Assembly: GCA_947652605.1 (NCBI GenBank) | Contig: OX393577.1 | Span: 59,048,108 to 59,112,107 of the forward strand | Direction of reading: 5' to 3' | DNA length: 64,000 bases | From: Elmis aenea | Lineage: Eukaryota; Arthropoda; Insecta; Coleoptera; Elmidae | In this document: positions 36,176-45,830 of the stretch, piece after piece | Position numbering within the stretch: the stretch's first letter is position 1 | How the letters are laid out: the number at the start of each line of letters is the position of its first letter | Notes under the pieces: generated by a model | The model's database searches: none | What the model saw: only the letters and a program-made list of their open reading frames with translations | Told to the model about the DNA's origin: nothing | Made by a program: the position numbers and the translations under genes

Positions 36176-37320
36176 CAGGGATGCGCAAAAGTATGGAAAC
36201 AGACAAATATCTATATTACTATTGCAGATATCACAATGAAATTTTATATCTGAGCGTTATGGTATTTTTCGGATTCGATGAAAATAGTAAGGTTGCAATA
36301 CGACTTCCGGTTCTACCGGAAACGGACTCAAACTTTGAAATTTTAAATGGAATACCCTATATATTTTGGCATTTTCGGATTCTTCTTAAAATTTACGTTA
36401 AAAAATATACAAGGTTACATGGGCCTAAAGTCAACCGTTTTCGTAAAATTTACATTTTTATGAAAATTTTGAGCGATACAGCACTTTAAATTTTTTTTTT
36501 TTTTAAACATTTAAGTTATTTAAAAGGGCACTAGAATTTCGTTAGTAAATTTGATTGACAATAGATTAATTAATACTTTGCGCTAGCTACATTTTTAAAA
36601 TATTATACAGGGTGTTTTTTAAGCTTGGTCAAAATTGTGAAACTTTAAACATCGATAACTCAATTTTCTTAAATACAACACACTATTTGTTTTTACATAG
36701 TAAAGTATTGTAGAAAATTTGATTGTCTTTCAAATATATTAACCATTTTTTATACTTAAAATTATTATTTTACGAGATATCGCGATTTCATTGTAAATTA
36801 TTAGGGCAACGTAATTTTTCGAGTAGGCTATGAAGGTAATTTTAAAGTTTAAAGTTTCACAAGTTTGAACAAGCATAAAATACGCCCTGTATAATATTTA
36901 AAAAATGTAGCTAGCGCAAAGTGTTAATTAATCTATTGTCAATTTAATTTACTAACGAAATTCTACTGCCATTTTAAATAACTTAAGTGTTAAAAAACAA
37001 TTAATGAAAGTGCTGTGTCGCTCAAAATTTTCACAAAAATGTAAATTTTACGAAAACGGTTGACTTTAGCCCCATAAAAGCTTATACATTTTTTAAAGTA
37101 AATATTAAGAGGAATCCAAAAGTGCAAACATATATATGGTGTTCCATTTAAAATTTCAAAGTTTGAGTCCGCTTCCGGTAGAACCGGAAGTAGTATCGCA
37201 ACCTTAATACTTCATTAAATCCGAAAAATACCATAACGCTCAGATACAAAATTTCATTGTGATATCTGCAATGGTATTCTAGATATTTTTTGTCTGTTTC
37301 CATACTTTTGCGCAACCCTG
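36176..37320. mobile_element. Two-tier CAGGG-ended palindromic element flanked by TA
   Basis: The outer ends are CAGGGATGCGCAAAAGTATG (36176) and the complement ending at 37320, with TA on both sides. The left arm (36176-36607) and right arm (36890-37320) are inverted copies almost equal in length, sharing CCATAACGCTCAG, CGGTAGAACCGGAAG and GCTAGCTACATTTTT-type blocks. The centre is a second TA-flanked palindrome, CAGGGTG to CCCTG (36608-36889). The 107-residue and 61-residue open frames in the two arms mirror each other and are not genes. Confidence 0.9.
36608..36889. mobile_element. Inner CAGGGTG-ended palindrome at the exact centre of the outer one
   Basis: It starts CAGGGTGTTTTTTAAGCTTG and ends TAAAATACGCCCTG, with TA at 36606-36607 and 36890-36891. 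The arms share GTGAAACTTTAAA (inverted). It lies symmetrically within the 36176-37320 element. Confidence 0.8.
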
Positions 37321-37322
37321 TA

Positions 37323-38586
37323 TAATGAAACAATGTTTAACACGTGACCAAGCTGAATTTATTCAGAATTTTAAAAAACTGGATTTATTTTGAACTTATT
37401 TACTACAAAATCTAAAAAAATATTAACCGTGTGTTTTATTCTCAATAAATTTCGCTTGATTTTCGTATTTAATAAACATACCTACCCCAATTATATCCTG
37501 CAGGTACGCTTTTGCTAAAATAAAAATGTTATTAAATTCCAGTTTATTTTACAATAAAAATTAATTATTTCAAACGAATTTGTTGTCGTGTAATTTTATG
37601 AATGTATTTAAAATATCACATTAACTCGTTTTCTTTGATCATAAATTCTGCACGATTTTAATGCTTTGCGTTGGGTTGTCAGGAGGAAAAAAAAATCTGC
37701 ATAAAAACTGATTTTTGTTACTTATAACTCAGTGCAAAGCTATGAAATTGTGTAGAAGTTGGAATGAAAAAAAAAACAAAAAGTTAAAATTTTGGTTAAA
37801 CAAAATATTAAAGCTCTAGATTTGTAAATCTTATGCAAATTTAAATACATAAGGTTCTCAGTTGTACTTTTTTCAAAACTATTAAATACAATTAAAGTAT
37901 ATAAAGTCCTTGTCAAGGCGTAAACAAATATTTTCTATTCGTCGCAATTTACCGACAACCAGATTTGTGGCATAGGAACGAAGCCGATTAGTATATAAAT
38001 AAAAATAGATAAAATATTCAATACTGGAGCAAACAAAAAATACTTACAGCAAAGTAAGAATATAAAATAAACATCAGCGAAAATGATTTAGTATTGAAAA
38101 AAGAAATATTTGAGAAATATATAAATATTTATGACCCTCTACAAACAAACAAGAAAAGTGTGGCATAAAAGCAACAAAAACAACATCAAAAACGGTATTT
38201 TATGGGATAAAAATGTGTTAGAATCGTAAACGTAATATTTCCAATAAATGTTGATCAGGAATAATATCTAAAATATCTTGATAAAATAAAGCGATGACCG
38301 CAAAAAAACAGTAGAAGCAAGTTAAATGTTTAAATAAAATTTAAAAAGAGATAAACCTTCATATTACGAAAACTGTCAAAATTATTTCTTTTAAAACAAA
38401 ACTCAAAAGTGGTAGCTACTGTATTTTTTTACTGCAATTGTAAGTACGTTAATTATGCATTTAACTGGAGGATAAAGTAAGACTTACTAGTTGTAAAATT
38501 TGAGCAAAGCTGAGATGGACCAAGCGTCACGTCGCTTCAAAAATGTATACATTTTTCCAAATTGTAACAAAAGATATTTTTTTTTA
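37323..38586. other. No gene seen
   Basis: This is AT-rich non-coding DNA. Confidence 0.5.
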
Positions 38587-38588
38587 TA

Positions 38589-39488
38589 CGGGTGAGTCAT
38601 TAGTGCGGAATCGGTCAATTGTGGTTAAACGGTTTGAGATAGAAAGTTGATTCAAACGATATTTCATACAGTTTTCTATTCCGAACACGATAAAAATATT
38701 TTCAAATATACAGAGCGAGAAACCTCTCTGGAACTAATAGCAACTTTTATATTTCAAATACAACACCCCATTTTTTATTTAATATTTTAGACCGCTTTTA
38801 TTTTAGCTTTGCATCAATATAAAATACAACAGGTTTTTATGCGACGTTGTCACAAAAAAAAAATTGTTTTGAAAATTTTTCAAGGTTGTAGGTACCTAAG
38901 TCTTTATTTAAAAGATTCTCCTGAAGTTATTTTCCGAGGTACACAGTTGTAATTTGCTTAGGACATGCAGAAAACATTGCTCTATTCGCTCGATATGAAA
39001 AAGTTTGAATCACGCATACAGGGTGTTTATTAATAGGTGGCATCTTCTATGATTTTCAAAAGCTCGTAACTGAATTTTACAAAAGCAAACCCCTGTATTT
39101 TCTTATGTCATCGAATTCGTCTTTAAGAGAGCTTCATTTTTTGTTAAGTATGTCCTATATCCAAAACTCATGCTTTTCGAGATATTCGATATTTTTTCTT
39201 CTAATCGTTATTGAAGCAAATAGAGTGCCGTGGAAATCGAAAAAACTGACTGTTCACTTCACTAACATCAAAAACGTGTACTTTATCTCTTGAATTATTG
39301 CATTTCTACAATTAATTTTACTTTGCATAGTCATACGGGTGCCATTAATATTTAGATTGCATAGGTGTATAATTTTAATTAGTTGCTCCGTATATTACGA
39401 TTAATATGTACTTATAGCGTTTGAATCAACTTTCTATCTCAAACCGTTTAGCCACAATCGACCGATCCCGCACTAATGACTCACCCTA
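38589..39488. mobile_element. Palindrome-ended element GGGTGAGTCATTAGTGCGG
   Basis: About 70 bp at the left end (38589-38660) matches the right end (39417-39488) in inverted orientation: GGGTGAGTCATTAGTGCGG, then GGTTTGAGATAGAAAGTTG and ATTCAAACG. The interior contains an isolated CAGGGTGTTTATTAATAGG start near 39021, probably the remnant of another element. No gene was recognised. Confidence 0.8.
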
Positions 39489-39599
39489 AACAATTTTTTT
39501 TCAAAAATAATTTTTTTCATTAATGTTAAAGTTATTTTTGTTGTTTGTGGGAAAATGATATTTTTTCGATAGTCATTCATTTTTCTTTTTAAACGCTCT

Positions 39600-40080
39600 A
39601 CCTAACTAAAATTCATTGTTTTATAAAATGCCTAGATATTCCATATCACGATTAGCTTATGTATATGTCGTAGGCTTGTTGTAAAATCCGGAATTATAAA
39701 ATGCCTAGGCATTTTGTAAAAAGCCGTCAAAACAACCAAATTATGATTTTCTCTTAACTTCAATCGTTTGTTTTCATACAAAAAAAGCTTTAACCAACCT
39801 TTAACCTGACCCTCATTCATTTGGTCAGTAATAGAGGGCCAGGTTAAAGGTTGGTTTAAGTTTTTTTAAAAATAAATTATGAAAAAGAAGCTAATAGGTT
39901 TGTTTTTATTAAAAACAATTATGCCGGCATTTTATTATTTGCCTAGGTATTTTATAAAATTCCAAATTTCACATTATGCCCACGACATACATATGAGTAT
40001 ATGTATTATTATTTTATACTTTACCAAATTACACTCAGCATTACATAAAATGCCTAGACATTTTATAGAATACCCGAATT
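39600..40080. repeat. Cluster of AAAATGCCTAGGCATTTT palindromes
   Basis: Variants of this self-complementary 18-mer occur near 39620, 39697, 39935 and 40045. Two lie in the arms of the MITE at 39666-39987 and two lie outside it, so older or partial copies of the same family flank it. Confidence 0.6.
39666..39987. mobile_element. TGTCGTAGGC-ended MITE with hairpin core, copy 1
   Basis: The ends TGTCGTAGGC (39666) and GCCCACGACA (ending 39987) are inverted. The arms carry the AAAATGCCTAGGCATTTT palindrome. The centre is a separate hairpin, GCTTTAACCAACCTTTAACC, a loop with CATTCATTTGGTCAGTAAT, then the complementary arm. The flanking four bases are TATA and TACA, a 3-of-4 match. It has no gene. 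Confidence 0.85.
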
Positions 40081-40424
40081 TTACTTTACCGCTAAAATAT
40101 AAAAATTAAGATTTGTTTTGCTCCATAATTTGTATTGTTAGTAAAAAAATTGTTAAGGAAATATTAAACATTTACGTTGTTAATTGTCAAGTTCTATATA
40201 GGAAACAATAAAACTACGCTAAAATAGTTATGTTGTTAAAACAAAACTTCTACTAAAGTAGCACAACCTACTTGACGTGTAAGTTAACACACAGAAAAAA
40301 AAGAATTACCGATTAAAAGAGAAGTTTAGAAGAACGGTAAAGCCAACTTCCGCTTCTTTCATACTTTTAGGTCTACGGTGTACGTATTTACATATTTTTC
40401 CTTATTAAATAAATAGATAGTTAC
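40081..40424. other. Intronic DNA just 3' of the TM7 exon
   Basis: On the minus strand this follows the donor GAG-GTAACT at 40425. The coding frame stays open past the donor to a stop at 40359-40361, so a retained-intron isoform with about 21 extra residues is possible. Confidence 0.4.
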
Positions 40425-40672
40425 CTCCAAATCTCTTGGAGTGCGATTGTTTCTGGTGTAAAGAGACGTCGTGCCCCTTTTAATGCCATTTCTTTGCGAA
40501 TGTATTCTTTGAGGTAAGACTGTGGACCCCAAGAGTGTGTCTTGTCTCTTAAATTCGCGATGGCAAAACAAAGTTTTGAAAGTTCTTCTGTATTTATCGG
40601 ACAAGACGCAGTATAAGATAAAGTTGCAAGCGGCGTTCAGCATCAGAAGGAAGTTGAAGATGTTTCCCAAAG
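40425..40672 (-). CDS. Peptide GPCR (FMRFamide receptor-like), TM7 and C-tail exon
   Basis: The acceptor is TTTTTTTACAG at 40673. Two bases (CT) complete the Gly/Ala codon split by the previous exon. The exon then reads LGNIFNFLLMLNAACNFILY and CVLSDKYRRTFKTLFCHR. This is TM7, with the NFILYC variant of the NPxxY signature, followed by helix 8 and a basic tail rich in Ser/Thr (GTTSLYTRNNRTPRDLE) suited to phosphorylation. The exon ends in phase 0 at the donor GAG-GTAACT. The TM7 sequence closely resembles insect FMRFamide receptors, as recalled from the family; a related neuropeptide receptor is possible. The protein would sit in the plasma membrane and signal through G proteins. Confidence 0.85.
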
Positions 40673-40679
40673 CTGTAAA

Positions 40680-41459
40680 AAAACAAACATTAGTTGCAAA
40701 CTTATTGCCTATAATAAAAAAAAGTTGACTTTTTTCGTTTTAGGCCTTTTTGAGCAAACTTTAGCTGGAAAGATGTTATTTAGGGCGTCTTTAAATTTTT
40801 TAGATATGGAGACAATTGCAAAGACTGCAGCCAAAATATTGTAAACTTCAGAAAATGGCATAAAACTCCATTCATAGGTACGTTAAAAACTTTTTATTCA
40901 TTATTTCAACCAATCGAGGGCAAATAATTTTTATTCAGAAAAATAGTTGAAGGTATGCGATAGTTATAGGTAGTTTTTAATTTTTGAAATTACCGCGTGT
41001 TTCGTAACGCTGAACTTTTCTCAATTTATGTCCTGAGTTTTGCATTTATTGAAAGATTATTTTAGATTATGAGGCAAATATTTCTTATTTTACACTGAAT
41101 GACGTTATTAAGGCTACGATTTAACTTTTTAAAATCAATTAAGATCAGCTGCTATGGTTGAATAAATGTAAACATGCTTAAAATACGGACATTAAATGAA
41201 CGCTTCAATATTGATAAGTTAGAAGGAGAGAGATTGCTTATCGGACGTTGTATACTTAGATCTAGTTCAGAAATGCTAGGCGCTGTTTGTCATCTTTAAC
41301 ACGTTGGTTGTAACAGTCGCATATGTCGTAGCGTTCTTGCCACCTCCTTTATGTGCTCCTGGTACAAAATATAAGTAAAAAATGTCACCAATAGAGGTCG
41401 CAGCCTCACGATTTTTGAATTTATAATGTATAGTGCCTTAGAATCTTAGATCATTCAAA
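40680..41459. other. No gene seen
   Basis: This is intronic AT-rich DNA with no bounded element. Confidence 0.45.
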
Positions 41460-41950
41460 AGAAATAACGCAACCAATTGAAATTGCAGAGAGCAGCTTTT
41501 ATGGGCATTCGTAAAATGCTATGCAATATTAAACTTTTAACGCAGGTAAGGGTAAGAACCGAGGTAAGAACATTAAAATGTTACGTTTGGTCTTTATTAC
41601 TATGTGGTTGTGAGACAGGGACCAAAAATGAAATTATATTATTATAAATCTTTGAAATGTGGCAGTACAGTACAGGTTGGAAAGAATCAGCTGGATTCAA
41701 AAAGTAAAGATTGTCCAGGTATTAAAGAGAATTGGAACACGGCAGTAGTAGTTAAGGTAATCTTCAAAAGGCGGTAACCAAATAAGTTAACAACGTCCAA
41801 TCAGACTACTTGCTTAGGACATTTGTTGAGACATGAAGAATATGAAATAAACTACTAAAGAATATGTTAGAAGGCGAAATAGAAGAAAAGAGAAGAATAG
41901 GAAGAAAACAAAATCTTCACTGCGAAAAATAAAAAAGTGGATAAACACAT
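41460..41950 (+). pseudogene. LINE C-terminal remnant, heavily decayed
   Basis: Across several frames the plus strand gives VRTEVRTLKCYVWSLLLCGC, a match to the R-x-x-x-x-K-C-Y-V-x-S-x-L-L-Y-G block of insect LINEs. A FEMWQY-like block, CLGHLLRHEEYEI, and EGEIEEKRRIGRKQ (G-K-I-x-G-K-R-x-x-G-R-R) follow. Order and spacing fit the C-terminal third of an RT protein of a family different from the GRPRIKWEK copies. Stops and shifts are frequent. Confidence 0.6.
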
Positions 41951-43344
41951 TTGTATGGTGTACAGGGTGGACAAAATTCGAATGTTTTACGGGGTATACC
42001 GGTTGGGATGCGGAAAATTGCTCGAAAACAACTGCTCGAATACAATTGCTCTAAAAACAGTTCCTCGAAAGGAAAATTGCTCGAAATAATGAAAAAATAT
42101 TAAATTTATATAAATACAAAATAATTAAATGTACTAGAAAAGTTGTTTACATCTATGGAATTGTCTACAGATTTTGAAAACAAACGAAGCTAAGCTATTA
42201 AATTAGATGATCCATCTCAGTAATCAGTTCCTTATAATGATAAATATTTATTACAGTATAAATGAAAGGATAGTAGATATTTTAACATCACAACTTAGAT
42301 GGAGATATGAAAAGCTATATGGGATTTTGTCTGATTTCGAATTTTTAACAGGTGAAAAATAAGGTTTTCAAGCTAATCTCTATAACAAGTAGTTTATTCT
42401 GGCCTTTTATTTTGTAAGATCCCAAGTCTAAGAAGCATTGTCCATTTTCAGTTACATAAGATTCTCGAAAGGTATTCGGTACAATCCCCTATCAAATCTC
42501 GAGTAACTAGCTTTAAGGCCAATCCACACTAGCGGTCAAATGTGGTCAGATCACGTCAAGTCAAGGCACCGATCAACATCGCTCAAACATAATCCAATGA
42601 GAGCGTTCGGAGTACGCGGTCCGATCAAGTCAAGGCACGATCTGTTGACCGTCTGACGACATTTCTATCCAATCAATCTTCGGGGATTCTTATAGGGCAT
42701 CGTAAAATATAAACCACGTCCAACGAACTCAAGGTGGGTTAAGTATGAAAAGGGTCAAACCGTAACTAAATAATTCCACGCCGCGTTATGCCTGACGGAC
42801 GTTTTCATGCATCAGCATCAAATGCATCAGCCACCACAGATAAAAAACATGAAATTTTAAAGTTCAAGAAGCACATGTGGATGAAGCAGAAAGATTTAGT
42901 ACTAAAGTTTAGTTGTTACTGAGAAATTGGCAGACGGTATGAAACACTTATCGTAAAATTGATTTTGTCTGAATGTTACGGCTACTTCACAGTTGCTGGA
43001 GAATGGTAACGGAAACGTTATAGAATCCAGCAGCACCGATAGTGTATTGTTCCACACTCTATCCGTTTTGTTCAGTTCCGTTCTTTCTTAATTGCGAAGC
43101 GTTCTAAAGTGTTCCGATTTTTACCTGAAGAAACAAATTTCCCGTCTGAGTATTTAAAATCCGTTGAGCAGACTGTTCAGATGGGGCCACTGAATTTGGG
43201 AAAATGACGTACGGAAAAAGGAATTATGCTTGAAGAATTATTTCTGTTATAATAAAATTTTTAAATAACATAAAGCAGAAAAATGTCTGTTTTATAACAA
43301 AAATCTTTCAGGCCATATTCTGTCTTTTCATTGTTTATTATGTT
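41951..43344. other. No gene seen; isolated CAGGGTGG end and GCTCGAAAA repeats
   Basis: CAGGGTGGACAAAATTCGAA near 41964 is a lone left end resembling the palindrome at 52934. From 42010 to 42095, five units of TTGCTCGAAA-like sequence are loosely tandem. Near 42535-42700 a GC-richer patch with GTCAAGTCAAGGCAC twice looks like transposon sub-ends. No gene is supported. Confidence 0.35.
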
Positions 43345-43678
43345 TTGGATACGTAATACCTAGCGCTGTGCTCAGTCCAATATCATTCTCAGTAGTTATG
43401 GATGGGGTAATTAATGAAATAAAACAAAAAATGAGACCGTTTCACCTAGGCAACTGGAAAATGGAAAAAATTAATATTACTGAGCTAATGTTCGCAGACG
43501 AGACATAGCTATGACTATAATCGCGGAATCAGAAAAGAATCTACAACAAACCTAGAAACTCCTAACCAGGAACTGAAAAAAATCAATATAAAAATTAATA
43601 TAAACAAAACCAAAACTATGATCGTGTCAACGGAGAACAAAGGGCATAACATCACTTTAAAAGGGCTTAGGTTGGAAC

Positions 43679-44433
43679 TAGTGATTGCAATACCGGTATA
43701 CCGGTATACCGAATACCGGTATACCGTGCCATTTTTCAATACCGAAATACCGTCTCATTTGATGGTCTAATACCGGTATTCGGTATTGATTTTTTTTAAA
43801 ATTTGATTTTTATAATTTTATAATTGCAGTCTGCCGTAAATAAAAAAATTGCAGTAAATGCAAAATACAAAACTGTGCCGCAAAATTATGTATTTAAGTT
43901 AATGAAAAGAGAGATGAGATTATTAGAAGACGAAGGAGGAAAAAACCTAGAAATAGTATAGGTATTATGCTAACAATTCTACCAACAAGTGTAGAATCGG
44001 AGCGAGCGTTTTCTGCGGCAGGAAAAATTTGTATCAAAGTTCGCTCAATTGATGCCTTATGCTTTTAAAAGTATTACTTTAAAAATAGTTGAAACGGCAA
44101 TATATATTTAAATTCACATGTAGGTTTGTTTATTTTTTGTTGTGTTTATTAAATTATAGAACATAATTTTATTTTGTACACAATACACATATATTTATTG
44201 TTTACATATCTTCAGTTTTTTGTGTCTATATTTTTACATGTGCATTTTTTTCCTCTTTATTTTGTGTAAATTTGTGTTTTTACATTATACTCACTATATG
44301 CACATATGTGTAAAATATATTGCGTTTTCAAAATCAATACTTTTTTTTAAACAGCAATACCGGTATACCGGTATTACTTGCGAATAAATACCGAATACCG
44401 GTATCGTATTTTGGTCCGGTATTGCAATCACTA
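43679..44433 (+). mobile_element. hAT element rich in ATACCGGTAT, inserted in a LINE
   Basis: The ends TAGTGATTGCAATACCGG (43679) and its complement ending at 44433 are inverted repeats. The flanks GTTGGAAC (43671-43678 and 44434-44441) are a perfect 8-bp duplication. Many ATACCGGTAT palindromes lie subterminally in both arms. Inside is a remnant of the transposase C-terminus, so this is a deletion derivative of an autonomous hAT. It entered the LINE after that element had landed, which gives a relative age. Confidence 0.95.
43967..44068 (+). pseudogene. hAT transposase C-terminal dimerisation segment
   Basis: An uninterrupted stretch reads MLTILPTSVESERAFSAAGK, then ICIKVRS and IDALCF before TAA. 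The P-x-S-x-x-x-E-R-x-F-S-x-A-G pattern is the hallmark of the hATC dimerisation domain. A few residues appear lost between KVRS and IDALCF compared with the family. Upstream, 43860-43960 has related but frame-broken sequence (LMKREMRLL-like). Confidence 0.8.
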
Positions 44434-45056
44434 GTTGGAACAGGTAGATAGAATATTTAGGAGTGATCATAGAGAATATGGACAAGGAAATAAGCGAAAG
44501 AACAAGAAATGTGCAAAGAACATTTAATAGTTTAAGAATTAAGATAATCATTTTTTGGTAATAGAGAGGTCCCAAAACAAACAAAAGTAGAAGTTGTAAA
44601 AAAAGTAGTAACTCCATGTATGGAAGTGAAACGTGGACACTTACAAACAAAAATAGTTGCCGTGTGAATGCAGCAAAAATGGGATTTCTAAGAAAAATTC
44701 AAGGAAAAACCAAAAAAAAAAATCGAGTTAGAAATAAAACTTTTGGAGAGAAATTAAAAATAAAATCAGTTGAAAAAAACAAAAGAGAGACAGCTGGGAC
44801 ATATTTATAGAATGAAAGTAGAAAGGTTAACCAGAGAAGCCTATGAAGCAAGATCACAGGAAAAAAAAAACAAAAGAGGTAGGACGAGAAAAACCTGGCA
44901 AGACGAAGTTAAAAAAGCGGCAAGGGATTAAAAATTTAAATGGAAAGAGGTAAAAAAAAGCTAGCAAAAGACAGAGAGACGTGAAAAAAAGTCAGCACAA
45001 CACAACTCAACATCCGTACACCTGACGGTAAAGGCACTTATGACTAAATAAACAAA

Positions 45057-45830
45057 TACCTGGTGCTAAAGATAAGGTTCTATAAAAACAAGTAATTAAT
45101 AAAAAACTGTAATACCTGTTCTTTTGCTAACCTTTGCAAAATAATTTTTTAGCAACAAGCCGTGTTTATGTACACTTTTGATAAAATTACTGCAAAATTA
45201 AGTTACAAAATACATCGTTATTGTTCCTTGTCATGTGATCTGTTAAAGGCAGGGCCCGCCCCGGATCAAAACAAAATTGAAAATGATAAATGAAAAAAAT
45301 TGTAACAATTTGAATTTGTTTAAGTCAGAACATGTTTGTTAAAATTTTTTAAACCAAGATGGATATCAATAAATCTTATAAAACAGTCAGAAAAATTGTT
45401 TATTGTATCTTTCACTTTAACGCATTTATAAGTTTGCAAAATTAAACATTTTCCTTTTTTTAAGTAAACATCTAGTGTTTAAACATGTGCTGAACAAATA
45501 ATTTTTTTCTCTTCGCACATAGGTACAAAACTTTGGCAATGAATAATCACTTAATGGGTGCAAGTTTTTTTTGTGCTGCTAATTGTTTTTGCAATTTGAG
45601 TTCTCGAAAACATTTGGTAACTTCTTCGACAATCACCAACACAACTTAAAAAATTTAAAACAGCAGTTAGCATTGAACTATATTCTTAAAACGTTTGTAA
45701 TACTTGCGGTTAACTAACTTTATGTGTGAGAAATACGTCAGATAGAATTTTAAATAAAATACTTTTATTTTCTTTGAACAAATGAAATTTGTTGTATAAT
45801 CAAAAAATTGAAGTACCTAATAAATACTAA
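45057..45830. other. No gene seen
   Basis: This is AT-rich DNA between two LINE copies. It is not obviously LINE-derived. Confidence 0.45.

Larger units (their letters stand above)
43350..45056 (+). pseudogene. LINE reverse transcriptase, 3' half, split by a hAT insertion
   Basis: The fragment begins inside the RT palm: SPISFSVVMDGVINEIKQKM follows the position of the Q-G box, then ITELMFADDIAM-like sequence (the YADD-type box, broken by a frame change near 43500) and INKTKTMIVSTENKG. At 43678 the hAT element 43679-44433 interrupts it. Coding similarity resumes with a Y-L-G-V-I-I-like block, then YGSETWTLTNKN, MGFLRKIQGKTKK, and after further shifts HIYRMKVERLTREAYEARS, KKNKRGRTRKTWQDE and RTPDGKGTYD. 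Its blocks match the intact LINE at 45831-47390 in order. It is multiply frameshifted. Confidence 0.8.

Noticed and set aside
36166..37333. Two similar ORFs (plus 36166-36489 and minus 37148-37333) looking like a duplicated gene
   Set aside because: They are the two mirrored arms of one palindrome; there is no family similarity and no splice or start context.
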